In this document: positions 1 to 8,685 of the stretch, piece by piece
Position numbering within the stretch: the stretch's first letter is position 1
Layout of the letters: the number at the start of each line of letters is the position of its first letter
Origin: Pseudorhodoferax soli
Lineage (GTDB): Bacteria > Pseudomonadota > Gammaproteobacteria > Burkholderiales > Burkholderiaceae_C
DNA length: 64,000 bases
Reading direction: 5' to 3'
NCBI RefSeq assembly: GCF_003337555.1
Contig: NZ_QPJK01000008.1
Location: 310,001 to 374,000, forward strand
Made by a program: the position numbers and the translations under genes
The notes under the pieces: generated by a model
The model's input: only the letters and a program-made list of their open reading frames with translations
What the model was told of the DNA's origin: nothing
Databases searched by the model: none

Positions 1-1
1 G

Positions 2-361
2 GGCGTCACCGCGGCCGAGGCTGCGGGCATCCCCGCCGTCGTGGCCGATGTGACGGTGGCCGCAGGCGATGTGCTGCGTGCCAGCACCGCCAAGATCGGC
101 TTCGGCGGCGCGTTTGCCGCCACGCTCAAGGCGGGCGGCGTGTCTTCGCGCCTGGTGGCTTCCGGCGCTGTGGCGCTCGGCGGCAACCTGAGCCTGTCGG
201 TGGCGGCGCCATCCAACCCGGGCGACACCTACACCCTGATCCAGGGCAGCAGCATCCTCGGCACCTTCGCAGGCTTGCCCGAGGGTGCGAGCTTCCAGTC
301 GGGCGGGCGGCAGTACCGCATCTCCTACCAGGGCGGCCGCGTGACGGTCACCGCTGTGTAA
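2..361 (+). CDS. C-terminal part of a large beta-repeat (autotransporter/hemagglutinin-like) secreted protein, 5' end outside window
   Basis: The frame is open from the first bases of the window, so only the last ~119 residues are present. They are rich in Gly, Ala, Val, Ser and Thr and end in a short-strand pattern (TYTLIQGSSILGTFAGLP, then GGRQYRISYQGG and VTVTAV). This pattern is common at the end of passenger-like beta-helix domains of exoproteins. No outer-membrane barrel or PEP-CTERM tail is visible, because the protein stops right after the beta-strand block. A PEP-CTERM gene follows 44 bp downstream on the same strand, so the two may be co-transcribed envelope or exopolymer proteins. 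The family assignment rests on pattern only. Confidence 0.55.
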   Translation, partial: GVTAAEAAGIPAVVADVTVAAGDVLRASTAKIGFGGAFAATLKAGGVSSRLVASGAVALGGNLSLSVAAPSNPGDTYTLIQGSSILGTFAGLPEGASFQSGGRQYRISYQGGRVTVTAV

Positions 362-405
362 TGGCGCCCCGCACTTGTTTTGTTTGTCTACTGAAGGAAA
401 AGAGC

Positions 406-978
406 ATGAAGAAGATCAGTTCGTCGATCGCAGGCATCGTGCTGGCCGCCACGGCGGCTTTTGCGGCGCCGGCGCAGGCCAACCTCGTCACCAACGGCGG
501 GTTCGAGACCGGCGATTTCTCCGGCTGGGCGCAGACCGGTGACGCCGTGTTCGACGGCGTCCAGTGCGCCGGGCCGGGCCCCAGCGTGTATGCGGGCAAC
601 TGCAGCGCCTACTTCGGCTCCCCCGAGTCGCAGAGCGGGATCGCGCAGACCATCGATGTCGGCAGTGTCGGCAAGATGTGGAACCTGTCGTTCGCGTTCC
701 TGCCCGATGGCGGCCTGCCGAACAGCTTCACGGTGATGTTCGGCGGCAAGACGTTGCTGTCGCTGACCGATACCGGTGCGAGCGACTACATGGTCTACCA
801 GTTCAGCGGCTTCACCACGGCGGAGAACATGACGCTGAGCTTCGACTTCTTCGACCCTGCCGGCTTCCTGTCTCTGGATGCGGTCACGGTGACGGCCGTG
901 CCCGAGCCCGCGACGACCGCCTTGATGGGCGCGGCGCTGGCGGGCCTGCTGGTCATGCGCCGCCGCAAGGCGAGCTGA
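406..978 (+). CDS. PEP-CTERM sorting domain-containing protein
   Basis: A 190-aa exported protein. It starts MKKISSSIAGIVLAATAAFA, a typical Sec signal peptide ending near AQA, followed by the NLVTNGGFETGDFSGW opening common in PEP-CTERM proteins. The C-terminus has VPEPATTALMGAALAGLLVM followed by RRRKAS: the PEP motif, a hydrophobic segment and a basic tail. Exosortase cuts such tails and anchors or releases the protein at the surface, often with exopolysaccharide. The start at 406 is preferred over the in-frame ATG at 361 because it follows a GAAGGAAAAG ribosome site and gives a clean signal peptide. No exosortase is visible in the window. Confidence 0.85.
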   Translation: MKKISSSIAGIVLAATAAFAAPAQANLVTNGGFETGDFSGWAQTGDAVFDGVQCAGPGPSVYAGNCSAYFGSPESQSGIAQTIDVGSVGKMWNLSFAFLPDGGLPNSFTVMFGGKTLLSLTDTGASDYMVYQFSGFTTAENMTLSFDFFDPAGFLSLDAVTVTAVPEPATTALMGAALAGLLVMRRRKAS

Positions 979-1068
979 GGCGCTGCGGCGCCGGCGGCGC
1001 CGGTTGGCCGCCAGCGCGGTCTGGGGCGGCTGGCGGTGCCGGGCGCCCGACGCGGGGGCGCTGCGGCT

Positions 1069-2469
1069 TCAGAAGCTGCCGAACGCCGTCCCCAGCGCAA
1101 TCACCGTCACCAGCGCCACGAGGGGGAACACCATCGTCACCGCTGCGATGTTCAGGTACGACTGCTTGTGCGTCAGCTTGCAGATCGCCAGCAGCGTGAT
1201 GATGGCCCCGCAGTGCGGCAGCGTGTCCATGCCGCCGGCCGCGAGCACGGCCACGCGGTGCAGCAGCTCGGCGCTGATGCCGGCCTCTTGCGCCATGCGC
1301 AGATAGTCCCCGCCCAGCGCCTCCAGCGCGATGCTGAGGCCGCCCGACGACGAGCCGGTGATGCCGGCCAGGATGTTCATGGCGATGGCTTCGGAGATCA
1401 GCGGGTTGCCGGGCGACACGTTGAGCACCGCCTCCTTGATGATGGCGAAGCCCGCCAGGCTGGCCACCACCGCGCCGTAGCCCACCTCCGATGCGGTGTT
1501 GAACAGCGGCAGCATGAAGCCGAACACGCCCTTGTTCACGCTGGCCTTGAGGTCGGCCCAATGGCCCAGGCGCATCAGCACCAGCACCGTGCAGGCCAGG
1601 GCCAGCGCCACGATCAGCGACCACAGGCCGGTGCTGGTGGCGGTGTTGAGGTTGGGGAAGGCCTCGCGCATGAAGCCCAGGTCCATGCGCGGGAACACGA
1701 TGTAGGTGAAGAGTGCGTTCACACCCACCACCAGCAGCAGCGGCAGCAGGGCCTGCCACACGGGCATCTCGGCCGTGCTGATGGCCTCGCCGGCGGGCAC
1801 GGTGGCGCCATCGTCCTCGTGCTTGCCATAGCCTTCGCCCGCGCGCCGCGCCGCCGCCACGCGCGACTGCAGCCACCACAGCCCGCCGCCCAGCATGATG
1901 GCGGCGGCGATCACGCCCAGCCCCGGCGCCGCGAAGCTGTTGGTGCCGAAGTACTTGATCGGGATGGCGTTGATGATGGCCGGCGTGCCGGGCAGGGCGG
2001 TCATCGTGAAGGTGAACGAACCCAGCGCGATGCTGGCCGGGATCAACCGCTTGGGGATCTGCGCCGCGCGGAACAAGTCCTTGGCGATGGGGTAGACCGC
2101 GAAGGCGACGACGAACAGCGAGACGCCGCCATAGGTCAGCAGCGCGCAGGCCGCCACCACCACGACCACCGCATGGCGCTGGCCCACCACGCGCACGATC
2201 CAGCCCGACAGCGTGTGCGCCGCGCCCGAATCGGCGATGAGCTGGCCGAACAGCGCGCCCAGCAGAAAAATCGGCAGGAAGGCCATCGCGTAGTTGGCCA
2301 GCGCGGGCATGAAGGTGCCGGTGTAGATGGGCAGCAGCAGCGCCGCATCGCCCGAGAGCAGCACGGCCAGCGCGGCCATCAGCGGGGCCAGCAGCAGCAC
2401 CGTGACACCGCGGTACGCGAGATACATCAATAACACCAACGACACCACGATCGCCAACATGCCTGCCAT
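1069..2469 (-). CDS. GntP-family permease (gluconate/organic acid:H+ symporter type)
   Basis: A 466-aa integral membrane protein with about 12 hydrophobic segments. It begins MAGMLAIVVSLVLLMYLAYRG and contains the family-typical stretches GVSLFVVAF, FTMTALPGTPAI and GSSSGGLSIALEALG. GntP-type carriers import gluconate or related hydroxy- or keto-acids with protons across the inner membrane. The start at 2469 was chosen for its GGGAGG ribosome site; an upstream in-frame ATG at 2502 has none. The gene stands alone and converges on the PEP-CTERM gene. The substrate cannot be read from the sequence. Confidence 0.85.
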   Translation of the reverse strand: MAGMLAIVVSLVLLMYLAYRGVTVLLLAPLMAALAVLLSGDAALLLPIYTGTFMPALANYAMAFLPIFLLGALFGQLIADSGAAHTLSGWIVRVVGQRHAVVVVVAACALLTYGGVSLFVVAFAVYPIAKDLFRAAQIPKRLIPASIALGSFTFTMTALPGTPAIINAIPIKYFGTNSFAAPGLGVIAAAIMLGGGLWWLQSRVAAARRAGEGYGKHEDDGATVPAGEAISTAEMPVWQALLPLLLVVGVNALFTYIVFPRMDLGFMREAFPNLNTATSTGLWSLIVALALACTVLVLMRLGHWADLKASVNKGVFGFMLPLFNTASEVGYGAVVASLAGFAIIKEAVLNVSPGNPLISEAIAMNILAGITGSSSGGLSIALEALGGDYLRMAQEAGISAELLHRVAVLAAGGMDTLPHCGAIITLLAICKLTHKQSYLNIAAVTMVFPLVALVTVIALGTAFGSF

Positions 2470-2758
2470 GCCCGGGCCTCCCTTGCCTTGAAAGCGGCGC
2501 ACTGTAGCAAGCCCTAGGGTTTACACGGGTACCGCAAGGGGATCGCGCTGGCGGGCGCGCCTGCGCCGGCAAGGCCTCGGCCGACGCCCGGCCTGCGCCC
2601 AGGCCGCCAGGTGCAGTGCGTGCCGGCCCGCGGCCTCTGGCATGCCAAGCCCACGGTGCCAGGGTGCGGCTGCCGGCCTTGGCGGCGGGCCCGGGCTTCT
2701 ACAAATACAAGGTGCGGGCCGCCCCTTGCCGGCCCGCTGCCAACCACCAGGAGCAGCC

Positions 2759-3883
2759 ATGTCCCAGCCCGAGAGCCCGACCCCCATCACGCCGCCTGCA
2801 GGCGCCGACCCGGATCTGGCCGCGCAGGCCAGCCCGGGCTACGGCGTGCCCTCGCAAGACCCGCGGCCGGGCGCGCAGCAGCCGCTGTCGCCGGCCGAGG
2901 CCGCGCGCGAAGCCGGCAGCACCCTGGCGGGCGGCGGCGTGCTGGCCGGTGCTGCGGCGGGTGCGGCCGTCGGCGCCGTGGTGGGCGGGCCGGTGGGCGT
3001 GGTGGTGGGCGGGGCCCTTGGCGGCGTGGCCGGCGCGGTGGGCGGTGCGGCGGCCGGCAAGGCCATGGCCGGCGAGCGCGTGGACCTGCACATCGAAGAC
3101 AGCGGCGGCAACGGCCGCCCGGTGGTGCTGATCCATGGCTGGCCGCTGTCCGGCCAGGCGTGGGAGGCCCAGGTGCCGCTGCTCAGCGCGGCCGGCTACC
3201 GCGTGGTGGCCTACGACAGGCGCGGCTTCGGCCGCTCGGCCAAGCCCGCAGGCGGCTATGGCTACGACCAGCTGGCCGACGACCTGGCCCAGGTGTTGGA
3301 GCACTGCGGCCTGCAGCAGGGCGTGACGCTGGTGGGCTTCTCCATGGGCGGCGGCGAAGTGGCGCGCTACGTGGCCCGCCATGGCCAGGCGCGGTTGCGC
3401 AGCGTGGTGTTCGCCGCGGCCGTGCCGCCGTTCTTGATGCAGGGGCCCGACAACCCCGAGGGCCCGCTCACGCCCGAGAAGGCGCAGCAGATGAAGAGCA
3501 GCCTGGCGCAGGACCGCGAGGCCTTCTTCGAGCAGTTCACACGCGATTTCTTTTCGGCGAATGGTGCGCTGCAGGTCAGCGAGCAGCAGCGCGCCGAGGC
3601 CGTGGCGCTGTGCCGCCAGTCTGGCCCACACGCGGCGCTGGCCTGCATGGAATCCTTCGGCACCACCGACTTCCGCGACGACCTGCAGAAGCTGACGGTG
3701 CCCACGCTGGTGCTGCATGGCGATGCCGACGGCATCGTGCCGCTGGAGGGCTCGGGCCTGCGCACGCACCGCGCCGTGCCGCACAGCAAGCTGGTGACGG
3801 TGCCTGGTGCGCCGCACGGGCTCAACACCTCGCACCCGCGCCAATTCAACGACGCGCTGCTGGCCTTCCTGCGCGAGGGCTGA
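2759..3883 (+). CDS. Alpha/beta hydrolase (non-heme haloperoxidase-like) with N-terminal glycine-zipper segment
   Basis: A 374-aa protein in two parts. Residues ~1-55 are Pro/Ala-rich. Residues ~55-100 form a Gly/Ala/Val-only zipper (runs such as GAAAGAAVGAVVGGPVGVVVGG) of the kind that packs into membranes or forms amphitropic helices. From ~108 it is a canonical alpha/beta hydrolase: HGW oxyanion region, nucleophile elbow GFSMGGGE (Ser), acid in HGDADGIVP (Asp) and base in GAPHGLN (His). The hydrolase half resembles the cofactor-free chloroperoxidase/esterase family, which normally runs ~275 aa without this extension. ATG at 2759 follows a CAGGAGCA ribosome site. The zipper suggests membrane association, but no signal peptide precedes it. 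Confidence 0.85.
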   Translation: MSQPESPTPITPPAGADPDLAAQASPGYGVPSQDPRPGAQQPLSPAEAAREAGSTLAGGGVLAGAAAGAAVGAVVGGPVGVVVGGALGGVAGAVGGAAAGKAMAGERVDLHIEDSGGNGRPVVLIHGWPLSGQAWEAQVPLLSAAGYRVVAYDRRGFGRSAKPAGGYGYDQLADDLAQVLEHCGLQQGVTLVGFSMGGGEVARYVARHGQARLRSVVFAAAVPPFLMQGPDNPEGPLTPEKAQQMKSSLAQDREAFFEQFTRDFFSANGALQVSEQQRAEAVALCRQSGPHAALACMESFGTTDFRDDLQKLTVPTLVLHGDADGIVPLEGSGLRTHRAVPHSKLVTVPGAPHGLNTSHPRQFNDALLAFLREG

Positions 3884-4017
3884 ACGGGCCGTGCGCCATG
3901 GCCGGCGGGGGCCGGCGGCGGGCCCTTCCGCGCCATCCTTCCATCGGGTGGAGGAGGAAGGCGGCACGCTCCTGCAGTACGCTGCGCGCAGCCCATCAGG
4001 GCGGCACGGGAGGGACC

Positions 4018-5079
4018 ATGGTGCAGTGTCTTCGCTCCGCTGGGGCGCGGCGGTTGGTGCAGCTTCTCTGTGCGTGGGCGCTGGCCCTGGCCGCGGCAGC
4101 TGCGCTGGCCGATGCGCCCAACCCCGTGCCTGCACCGCCTGCCTGCACGGCATCGGCACCGCGACAGCCCGGGCGGCCCGTGGCCGTGCCAGTGCCCAAG
4201 GCCGCGCCGCTGCTATTGCAGAACTTCGTGTACTGCAGCCCGGCACCGCCATCGGCGCCTGTGCCGGTCGCCGTCGCCAGTGCCGCCGTGGCACCGGCAT
4301 CGGCGCCGGCCACGGCGCCCACGGCCGCGTGCCCGTTGCCTGCGCCGGCCACGCCATGCACGGTCGACCCCACGACCGTGCCCACCTCCGTGGAGATCAA
4401 CCTCGGCAAGGGCATCGGCCTGAAGTTCCAGTCCGCCGGGTGGCTGGCCTGGGTGTTGACCGGCCTGTGCGCGCTGGCGGTGATCGCGGTGCTGTTCCAC
4501 GTCCTGCGGTCGAGGCCCGTGGTGGCGGCCGGGGGCAGCACGGCACCGGCCAGTGGCTGGCCGTGGCTGGCGGCCCTGCTGGCCCTGGTGCTGGGCCTCT
4601 TCGCGGGCTTGGCGCTGGCGCCGGAGCCGCAGCTGTCCGATGCGCAGCTGCGCGCGCTGCAGGACTCGCCGCAGTTCAAGGCCGCCATGGTGGAACTGGT
4701 GGAGGCCAAGGCCGAGGCGGCCCGGCTGCGCGAGCGCGTGGTAGCCCTGGAACTGGCAGCCCGGGCCGCGGTGCCGGCGCCGCCGCTCACGCCTGCGCCG
4801 CAGGTGCTGCGCATGGGCGGCTACGACCTGTTCAGCCTGGTGCTGGGCGCGGCGCTGGCCGTGGCCGTGGGCATCGCGGCGTGCATGCGCTGGGTGCAGG
4901 AGCACGCGCAGATGCGCGAGTTGCTGCGCGCCATCGGTGCGGCGGTGTCGGCCGCCGGGCCGTGGCGGACCACCGTGACCAAGCCCGAGGCCGGGCCGCC
5001 GTCTGCTGATGCCATCGCCCTGGTCACCGTGCGGCGCCTGCTCTCCGGGCGCTGGGGCGCGCCAGGCGACAGCCCTTGA
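4018..5079 (+). CDS. Hypothetical membrane protein with Pro/Ala-rich periplasmic segment and coiled coil
   Basis: A 353-aa protein of unrecognised family. It has an N-terminal signal or anchor (LVQLLCAWALALAAAAALA), a Pro/Ala/Cys-rich stretch (~35-125), the segment VEINLGKGIGLKFQSAGW, then a membrane helix (~143-162), a second (~178-198), a charged helical stretch rich in Ala, Glu and Arg that could form a coiled coil (~200-245), a third helix (~268-287) and a hydrophilic tail. ATG at 4018 is preceded by GGGAGGG. It lies 134 bp after the hydrolase gene with no obvious partner. The layout suggests a small membrane scaffold, but no function is assigned. Confidence 0.7.
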   Translation: MVQCLRSAGARRLVQLLCAWALALAAAAALADAPNPVPAPPACTASAPRQPGRPVAVPVPKAAPLLLQNFVYCSPAPPSAPVPVAVASAAVAPASAPATAPTAACPLPAPATPCTVDPTTVPTSVEINLGKGIGLKFQSAGWLAWVLTGLCALAVIAVLFHVLRSRPVVAAGGSTAPASGWPWLAALLALVLGLFAGLALAPEPQLSDAQLRALQDSPQFKAAMVELVEAKAEAARLRERVVALELAARAAVPAPPLTPAPQVLRMGGYDLFSLVLGAALAVAVGIAACMRWVQEHAQMRELLRAIGAAVSAAGPWRTTVTKPEAGPPSADAIALVTVRRLLSGRWGAPGDSP

Positions 5080-5514
5080 GCCAGGGCCGCGTGCCGCTTG
5101 TACGCGCATGGGCGCAGCCCGCGTGCCGCCAAGGCATGGCCGTATCGGCCTGCGCACGCTCGCTGCACCGCGCAGTCCGCAGTCATCCTCGCGCAGCGCA
5201 CCAGGCTGCCAATCTGGCAAGGACCGTGGGGCCATGAGCCTGCATGCCACCCAGGCGGCCTAGACTCCCCGCCCATGCCTTCACGCCACCACGCCCGCCC
5301 GCACGCCGACAGGCCTTGCCGCGCGCGCAGCGTGCTGGCCCGGTGCGCCGCTCCGCGCCGAACCGCCGGCCATTCCTGAGCCCGGCGGTCCGCACCAGAA
5401 GCACTTCCCCCTTCCTCGCTGCCGATCGCCGGGCCCCACAGCCCCAAGGTCCCGGTGCGCCTGCGCGCCGGGTGTGGTCGTTGCGTTCGCACTTCGTGCG
5501 ATGAAGGAGTTCCC
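5080..5514. other. Intergenic stretch, no gene seen
   Basis: This 435-bp gap between the membrane protein and the universal stress protein has short open frames on both strands, but none has a convincing ribosome site or recognisable product. The 3' end carries the GAAGGAG ribosome site of the downstream stress-protein gene. No clear promoter or terminator was identified. Confidence 0.5.
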
Positions 5515-6492
5515 ATGCAATTGCGGCAGATCGTTGCCGTTGTCGATGCGTCCGCCGCCGGTGTGCAGGCGGGCTGGCGCGCCGCGCGCCTGGCCTGGGC
5601 GCATGGCGCCACGCTGAGCCTGGTGGCGCCGATGGCGCTGCCCGACCGGCATCCCGTCTCGCGCCATGGCCCCAGTGCGCCGCCGGTGCGCATGCGCGAG
5701 GCGCTGAGCGACCTGGCCGGCACCATGGCCGCCGCCATCGGCATCCGGCCGGCGGTGGCGGTGGATCTGGAAGGAGAGGGCGGCGCGCTGCTGCAGCGGC
5801 AGGTGCGCACGGCCAGCCTCGTCGTCGTGCCCGCGTCGGCGGGCCCGGCAGGCGCCACGGCCTGGTGGCACGGCAGCCTGGCCGAGCGGCTGCTGCGCGA
5901 GGCGGGCGCGCCGGTGCTGCTGGTGCGGCGCCCGGCGGGCACGGCGCACCGCAGCGCGCTGGTGGCGACGGGCCCGGACGAGGCAGGCCCTCTGCTGCGC
6001 GCGGCCGGGTGGCTGTGCCGCCCCGATGCCGTGCTGGCCTGCCATGTGCTGGACCCGGCCATCCAGCGGCACCTGCATGCGGCCGATCTGCCTTTGCACA
6101 CCGTGCAGTCGTGGGTGGAGACGGCCAAGCAGCGCGCCGAACTGGCCCTGGGCCAGCAGCTCGTGCAGGCCGGGCTGCAGGCCGGGCAGGCGCTGGTGCT
6201 GCAGGGCCCGGCGCTGGCGCGGCTGCTGCATGCCCAGCACAGCCGCGCCGCCTCGCTGCTGGTGGTGGGCAAGCCCCGGCGCAGCCGCTGGGCCGACCTG
6301 TTGCGCCCGGCCCTGGCCCGGCAACTGGCCGCGCGCGTGGCCTGCGACGTGTTGTGGCTGCCGGATCCGTTGCCCAGCGCGGAGCTGGCGCGCCAACGCA
6401 TGCGCCGCGTGGATGCGCCGGTGCCGCTGGCGCCTCCAGGTGGCCCGTCGGTGCTGGCACCGCAGCGCGCCGGCGTGCGCCCGCAGCCATGA
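5515..6492 (+). CDS. Universal stress protein, tandem UspA domains
   Basis: A 325-aa cytoplasmic protein with two UspA-like halves. The first opens MQLRQIVAVVDASAAGVQAGWRA and ends with the LAERLLREAGAPVLLVRR block. The second runs from ~145 and carries AASLLVVGKPRR, close to the ATP-loop pattern of the family, before VACDVLWLPDP. Tandem Usp proteins of ~280-330 aa are common stress and low-oxygen proteins in Burkholderiales. ATG at 5515 has a GAAGGAG ribosome site. The stop overlaps the next gene's start (ATGA), so the two are translationally coupled. Confidence 0.85.
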   Translation: MQLRQIVAVVDASAAGVQAGWRAARLAWAHGATLSLVAPMALPDRHPVSRHGPSAPPVRMREALSDLAGTMAAAIGIRPAVAVDLEGEGGALLQRQVRTASLVVVPASAGPAGATAWWHGSLAERLLREAGAPVLLVRRPAGTAHRSALVATGPDEAGPLLRAAGWLCRPDAVLACHVLDPAIQRHLHAADLPLHTVQSWVETAKQRAELALGQQLVQAGLQAGQALVLQGPALARLLHAQHSRAASLLVVGKPRRSRWADLLRPALARQLAARVACDVLWLPDPLPSAELARQRMRRVDAPVPLAPPGGPSVLAPQRAGVRPQP

Positions 6493-7151
6493 GCGCCGCG
6501 CTGCCATGGCACCCGGCGCACACGGTCCCATGGCCGCTGCCCGGTGCGCTGCAGCGGCTGCGCGGGTGGCTGGCGCCATGGGCCTGCCTGCGCGTCGACG
6601 TGGACCGGCCGCTGGACGGCCTGGCGCGCGAGCTGCACGGCCTGCACGGCCGCCTGCTCGACGGCACGCTGCAGGCCTCCTGCCTGCTGCTGCCCGGCCC
6701 CCTGCCGGGCCTGCGACTGTGGCATCGGCAGGCCGACGGCGAGCATTACGTCTACGTGGAAGACATGGCCGCCGGCTGCCTGGCCGGCACCACCGTGTTC
6801 AACCGGCTGGTCGAGGTGGGCCGGACCGTGGACCCGCATGTGCGTTCGCCGCACTCGCGCTACCGCCCGGCCTACCAGCGCCGCGGCATCGCCGCCGCCG
6901 TCTATGCCTGGGCGCTGGACAGCGGCATCTGCCTGGTGAGCGGCGCGCGCCAGTCGCCCGGCGCCCACGCGCTGTGGCAGGCGCTGGGCCGGCGCTACGG
7001 CCTGGGCTACGTGCAGCTGTCGGGCCGGCGCCTGCGCTGGCTGGGCACGAACGTGGCGCCCGCCCTGGCCGAGGGGCTGGACACGCGGCTCATGCTGTGG
7101 GCCGGGGCGCCGGAGCGGCTGCGCTGGCTCGACGGGATGCCGCGAGGCTGA
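6489..7151 (+). CDS. GNAT-like N-acetyltransferase coupled to the universal stress protein
   Basis: A 220-aa protein. Its middle has a conserved-looking segment (VDPHVRSPHSRYRPAYQRRG, then IAAAVYAWALDSGICL) in which RRGIAAAVY fits the acetyl-CoA-binding motif A (Q/RxxGxG/A) of GNAT enzymes. SPGAHALWQALGRRYGL then matches the motif B region, where a second substrate stacks. The N-terminal ~90 residues are Leu/Arg-rich and unassigned. The start codon overlaps the Usp stop (ATGA). If active, it would acetylate a small molecule or protein in a stress-linked operon. The assignment is by motif only; an acyl-homoserine-lactone-synthase-like or amino-acid N-acyltransferase variant of the fold is possible. 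Confidence 0.55.
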   Translation: MSAALPWHPAHTVPWPLPGALQRLRGWLAPWACLRVDVDRPLDGLARELHGLHGRLLDGTLQASCLLLPGPLPGLRLWHRQADGEHYVYVEDMAAGCLAGTTVFNRLVEVGRTVDPHVRSPHSRYRPAYQRRGIAAAVYAWALDSGICLVSGARQSPGAHALWQALGRRYGLGYVQLSGRRLRWLGTNVAPALAEGLDTRLMLWAGAPERLRWLDGMPRG

Positions 7152-7393
7152 GCAGCGGGGGAGCCGTTTCGGCGCTCCCGCGGTACTGCTTCCCCACCCA
7201 ATGTTGCAAATGCGAATGCTTATTGGCAGCGCTATTGTGTGAATCAGCGCACCCGGAATCCCGTAGGCCGGCCCAACCGCGGCTGGTAATCCCATTTGTA
7301 AGACAGTTCCTTCTTTTTTTGTAAGCAGCGCCGGCGCGCAGCCGCCCACATGATTGCCCGCTTATAGTGCGGCCGCCCCCTGAAAGGTAAGTC

Positions 7394-8392
7394 ATGAAAT
7401 CGTGTGTAAAGAGCCTGTGTCGCAGCCTGTTGGTCGTCGTCGGAATCGGGGCGGCCCAGCTTTCCTGGGCCGGGCGGTCGAATTACCAAGAGCTTTATGT
7501 GTTTGGCGACAGCCTGTCGGACACGGGAAACTCCTTGGTCGCCACCACTGCGCAGCAAATGGTGCCGGCCTTGCCGCCTTCACGTTCCCCCAATGCCACT
7601 TACTGGCAGGGGCGCTATACCAATGGGCCGGTCGCCGCTGAATATCTTTGGGATTTGATGAACCGCAAGAACGGTTCAGAACTGACCCCGTCCCTGGTTC
7701 TCGATGGCCGTGTGAAGAAGGCGGGGGTCAGTTTCGCCTTCGGTGGTTCCACCTCCGGTGTCAGTTCACAGTCGCCGCTGGGGTTCACCGTTCCGGGGCT
7801 GCTGGGCCAGATCCAGATGTTCAACGCACTGCTGGCCGGTAAAAAGGCGCCGGCCAATGCGCTGTATGTGGTCTGGAGTGGGTCGAACGACTATCTGCAA
7901 GGCGTCACCAGCACCCCCGCGACGGTGGTGAACAACGTCGCGGCCTCGGTGCGGCAGCTCTACGCCATGGGCGCACGTTCGTTCCTGGTGCCGAATCTGG
8001 CCGACCTGGGGCTGACGCCTTTCGTCCAGGTCCAGAACGCGGGGCCGGCATTCACGCAGCTGAGCCAGGCGCACAACGCTTTGCTGCAGGAAGCGCTGGG
8101 ACGACTCTCGAATGAACTGCCGGCAGCGCGCATCGTGGCGGTCGACGTGTTTGCGCTGGGGGCAGCGGTGGTCGGCGCCGGTCAGGTGTCGGCGGAACTG
8201 CCCGCGCTGGAATACCTTGCGCCCGGTTCTGGCGCGGCAGATTGCCTGTTCCGCAATCCGGCGACCTGTATCGACGTGAATTTCTCTGCGTTCTTGCCGC
8301 CATTTTTGTTCTGGGACGTGATGCATCCCACCACGCAGGTGCATGGCCTGATTGGCAGTGCCATGTACCGCGCCTTGCAACAAAAGCCATGA
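7394..8392 (+). CDS. SGNH/GDSL-family secreted lipase/esterase
   Basis: A 332-aa protein with a signal peptide (SLLVVVGIGAAQLSWA) and the GDSL blocks: FGDSLSDTGN (nucleophile Ser), a block-II-type Gly in FAFGGSTSG, SGSNDYL (block III Asn) and WDVMHPT (block V Asp and His). It resembles the thermolabile-hemolysin/phospholipase-type secreted esterases that act on lipid or acyl esters outside the cell. Codon use is less GC-biased than in neighbouring genes, and the flanks (7,150-7,390 and 8,400-8,800) are also AT-richer, which may mean recent acquisition. A stem-loop follows the stop. Confidence 0.88.
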   Translation: MKSCVKSLCRSLLVVVGIGAAQLSWAGRSNYQELYVFGDSLSDTGNSLVATTAQQMVPALPPSRSPNATYWQGRYTNGPVAAEYLWDLMNRKNGSELTPSLVLDGRVKKAGVSFAFGGSTSGVSSQSPLGFTVPGLLGQIQMFNALLAGKKAPANALYVVWSGSNDYLQGVTSTPATVVNNVAASVRQLYAMGARSFLVPNLADLGLTPFVQVQNAGPAFTQLSQAHNALLQEALGRLSNELPAARIVAVDVFALGAAVVGAGQVSAELPALEYLAPGSGAADCLFRNPATCIDVNFSAFLPPFLFWDVMHPTTQVHGLIGSAMYRALQQKP

Positions 8393-8402
8393 AACCACTG
8401 CG

Positions 8403-8425
8403 CTGGCTTTGAACCACAAAGCCGG
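8403..8425 (+). terminator. Stem-loop after the GDSL esterase gene
   Basis: GGCTTTG (8405-8411) pairs perfectly with CAAAGCC (8417-8423) around the loop AACCA. A T-G and a C-G pair extend the stem outward. It sits 11 nt past the stop codon. No T-run follows, so it is a weak candidate for intrinsic termination and may only protect the 3' end. Confidence 0.4.
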
Positions 8426-8472
8426 TTGCGATTCACCAGTTTCCTTCTGTACAACGCAAGGATGCTTTCGCC

Positions 8473-8685
8473 ATGGACAGCATGCAGCAAATCAGAATCT
8501 CATGCGACCCGCCATCCGTCCGCTCCAACGGCCGTCGGTTTGACTGCGAATGGATGGAGGGCTCCCAAATGAACCGATGGCTTTTGCGCGCCAGGCTGGC
8601 GGAGGCATTGGCAGAGCATGGGCCGCATTCGCATTGGCTGGAAGCCCGGCTCAAAAGCGAGGCGGCGCAGGCCATTTCCTTGTAA
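8473..8685 (+). CDS. Hypothetical small protein
   Basis: An open frame of 70 codons (MDSMQQIRISCDPPSVRSNG...). Its second half is a plausible amphipathic helix (NRWLLRARLAEALAEHGP). An internal ATG at 8569 follows a GGAGGG-like site and would give a 38-residue product starting MNRWLLRARLAEALA; that is the more likely start if anything is made. No family is recognised. The local DNA is AT-richer than the rest of the window, so a chance open frame is less likely than in GC-rich parts, but the evidence remains thin. Confidence 0.3.
   Translation: MDSMQQIRISCDPPSVRSNGRRFDCEWMEGSQMNRWLLRARLAEALAEHGPHSHWLEARLKSEAAQAISL

Noticed and set aside
978-1060. GGCGCC-rich palindromes after the first PEP-CTERM gene
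   Set aside because: Overlapping GGCGCC motifs give many alternative short stems, but no T-run or consistent loop; not a convincing terminator.
2611-4017. Long N-terminal extension of the frame that holds the 353-aa membrane protein
   Set aside because: The upstream part is out of frame with, and overlaps, the alpha/beta hydrolase gene. A GGGAGGG ribosome site marks the real start at 4018.
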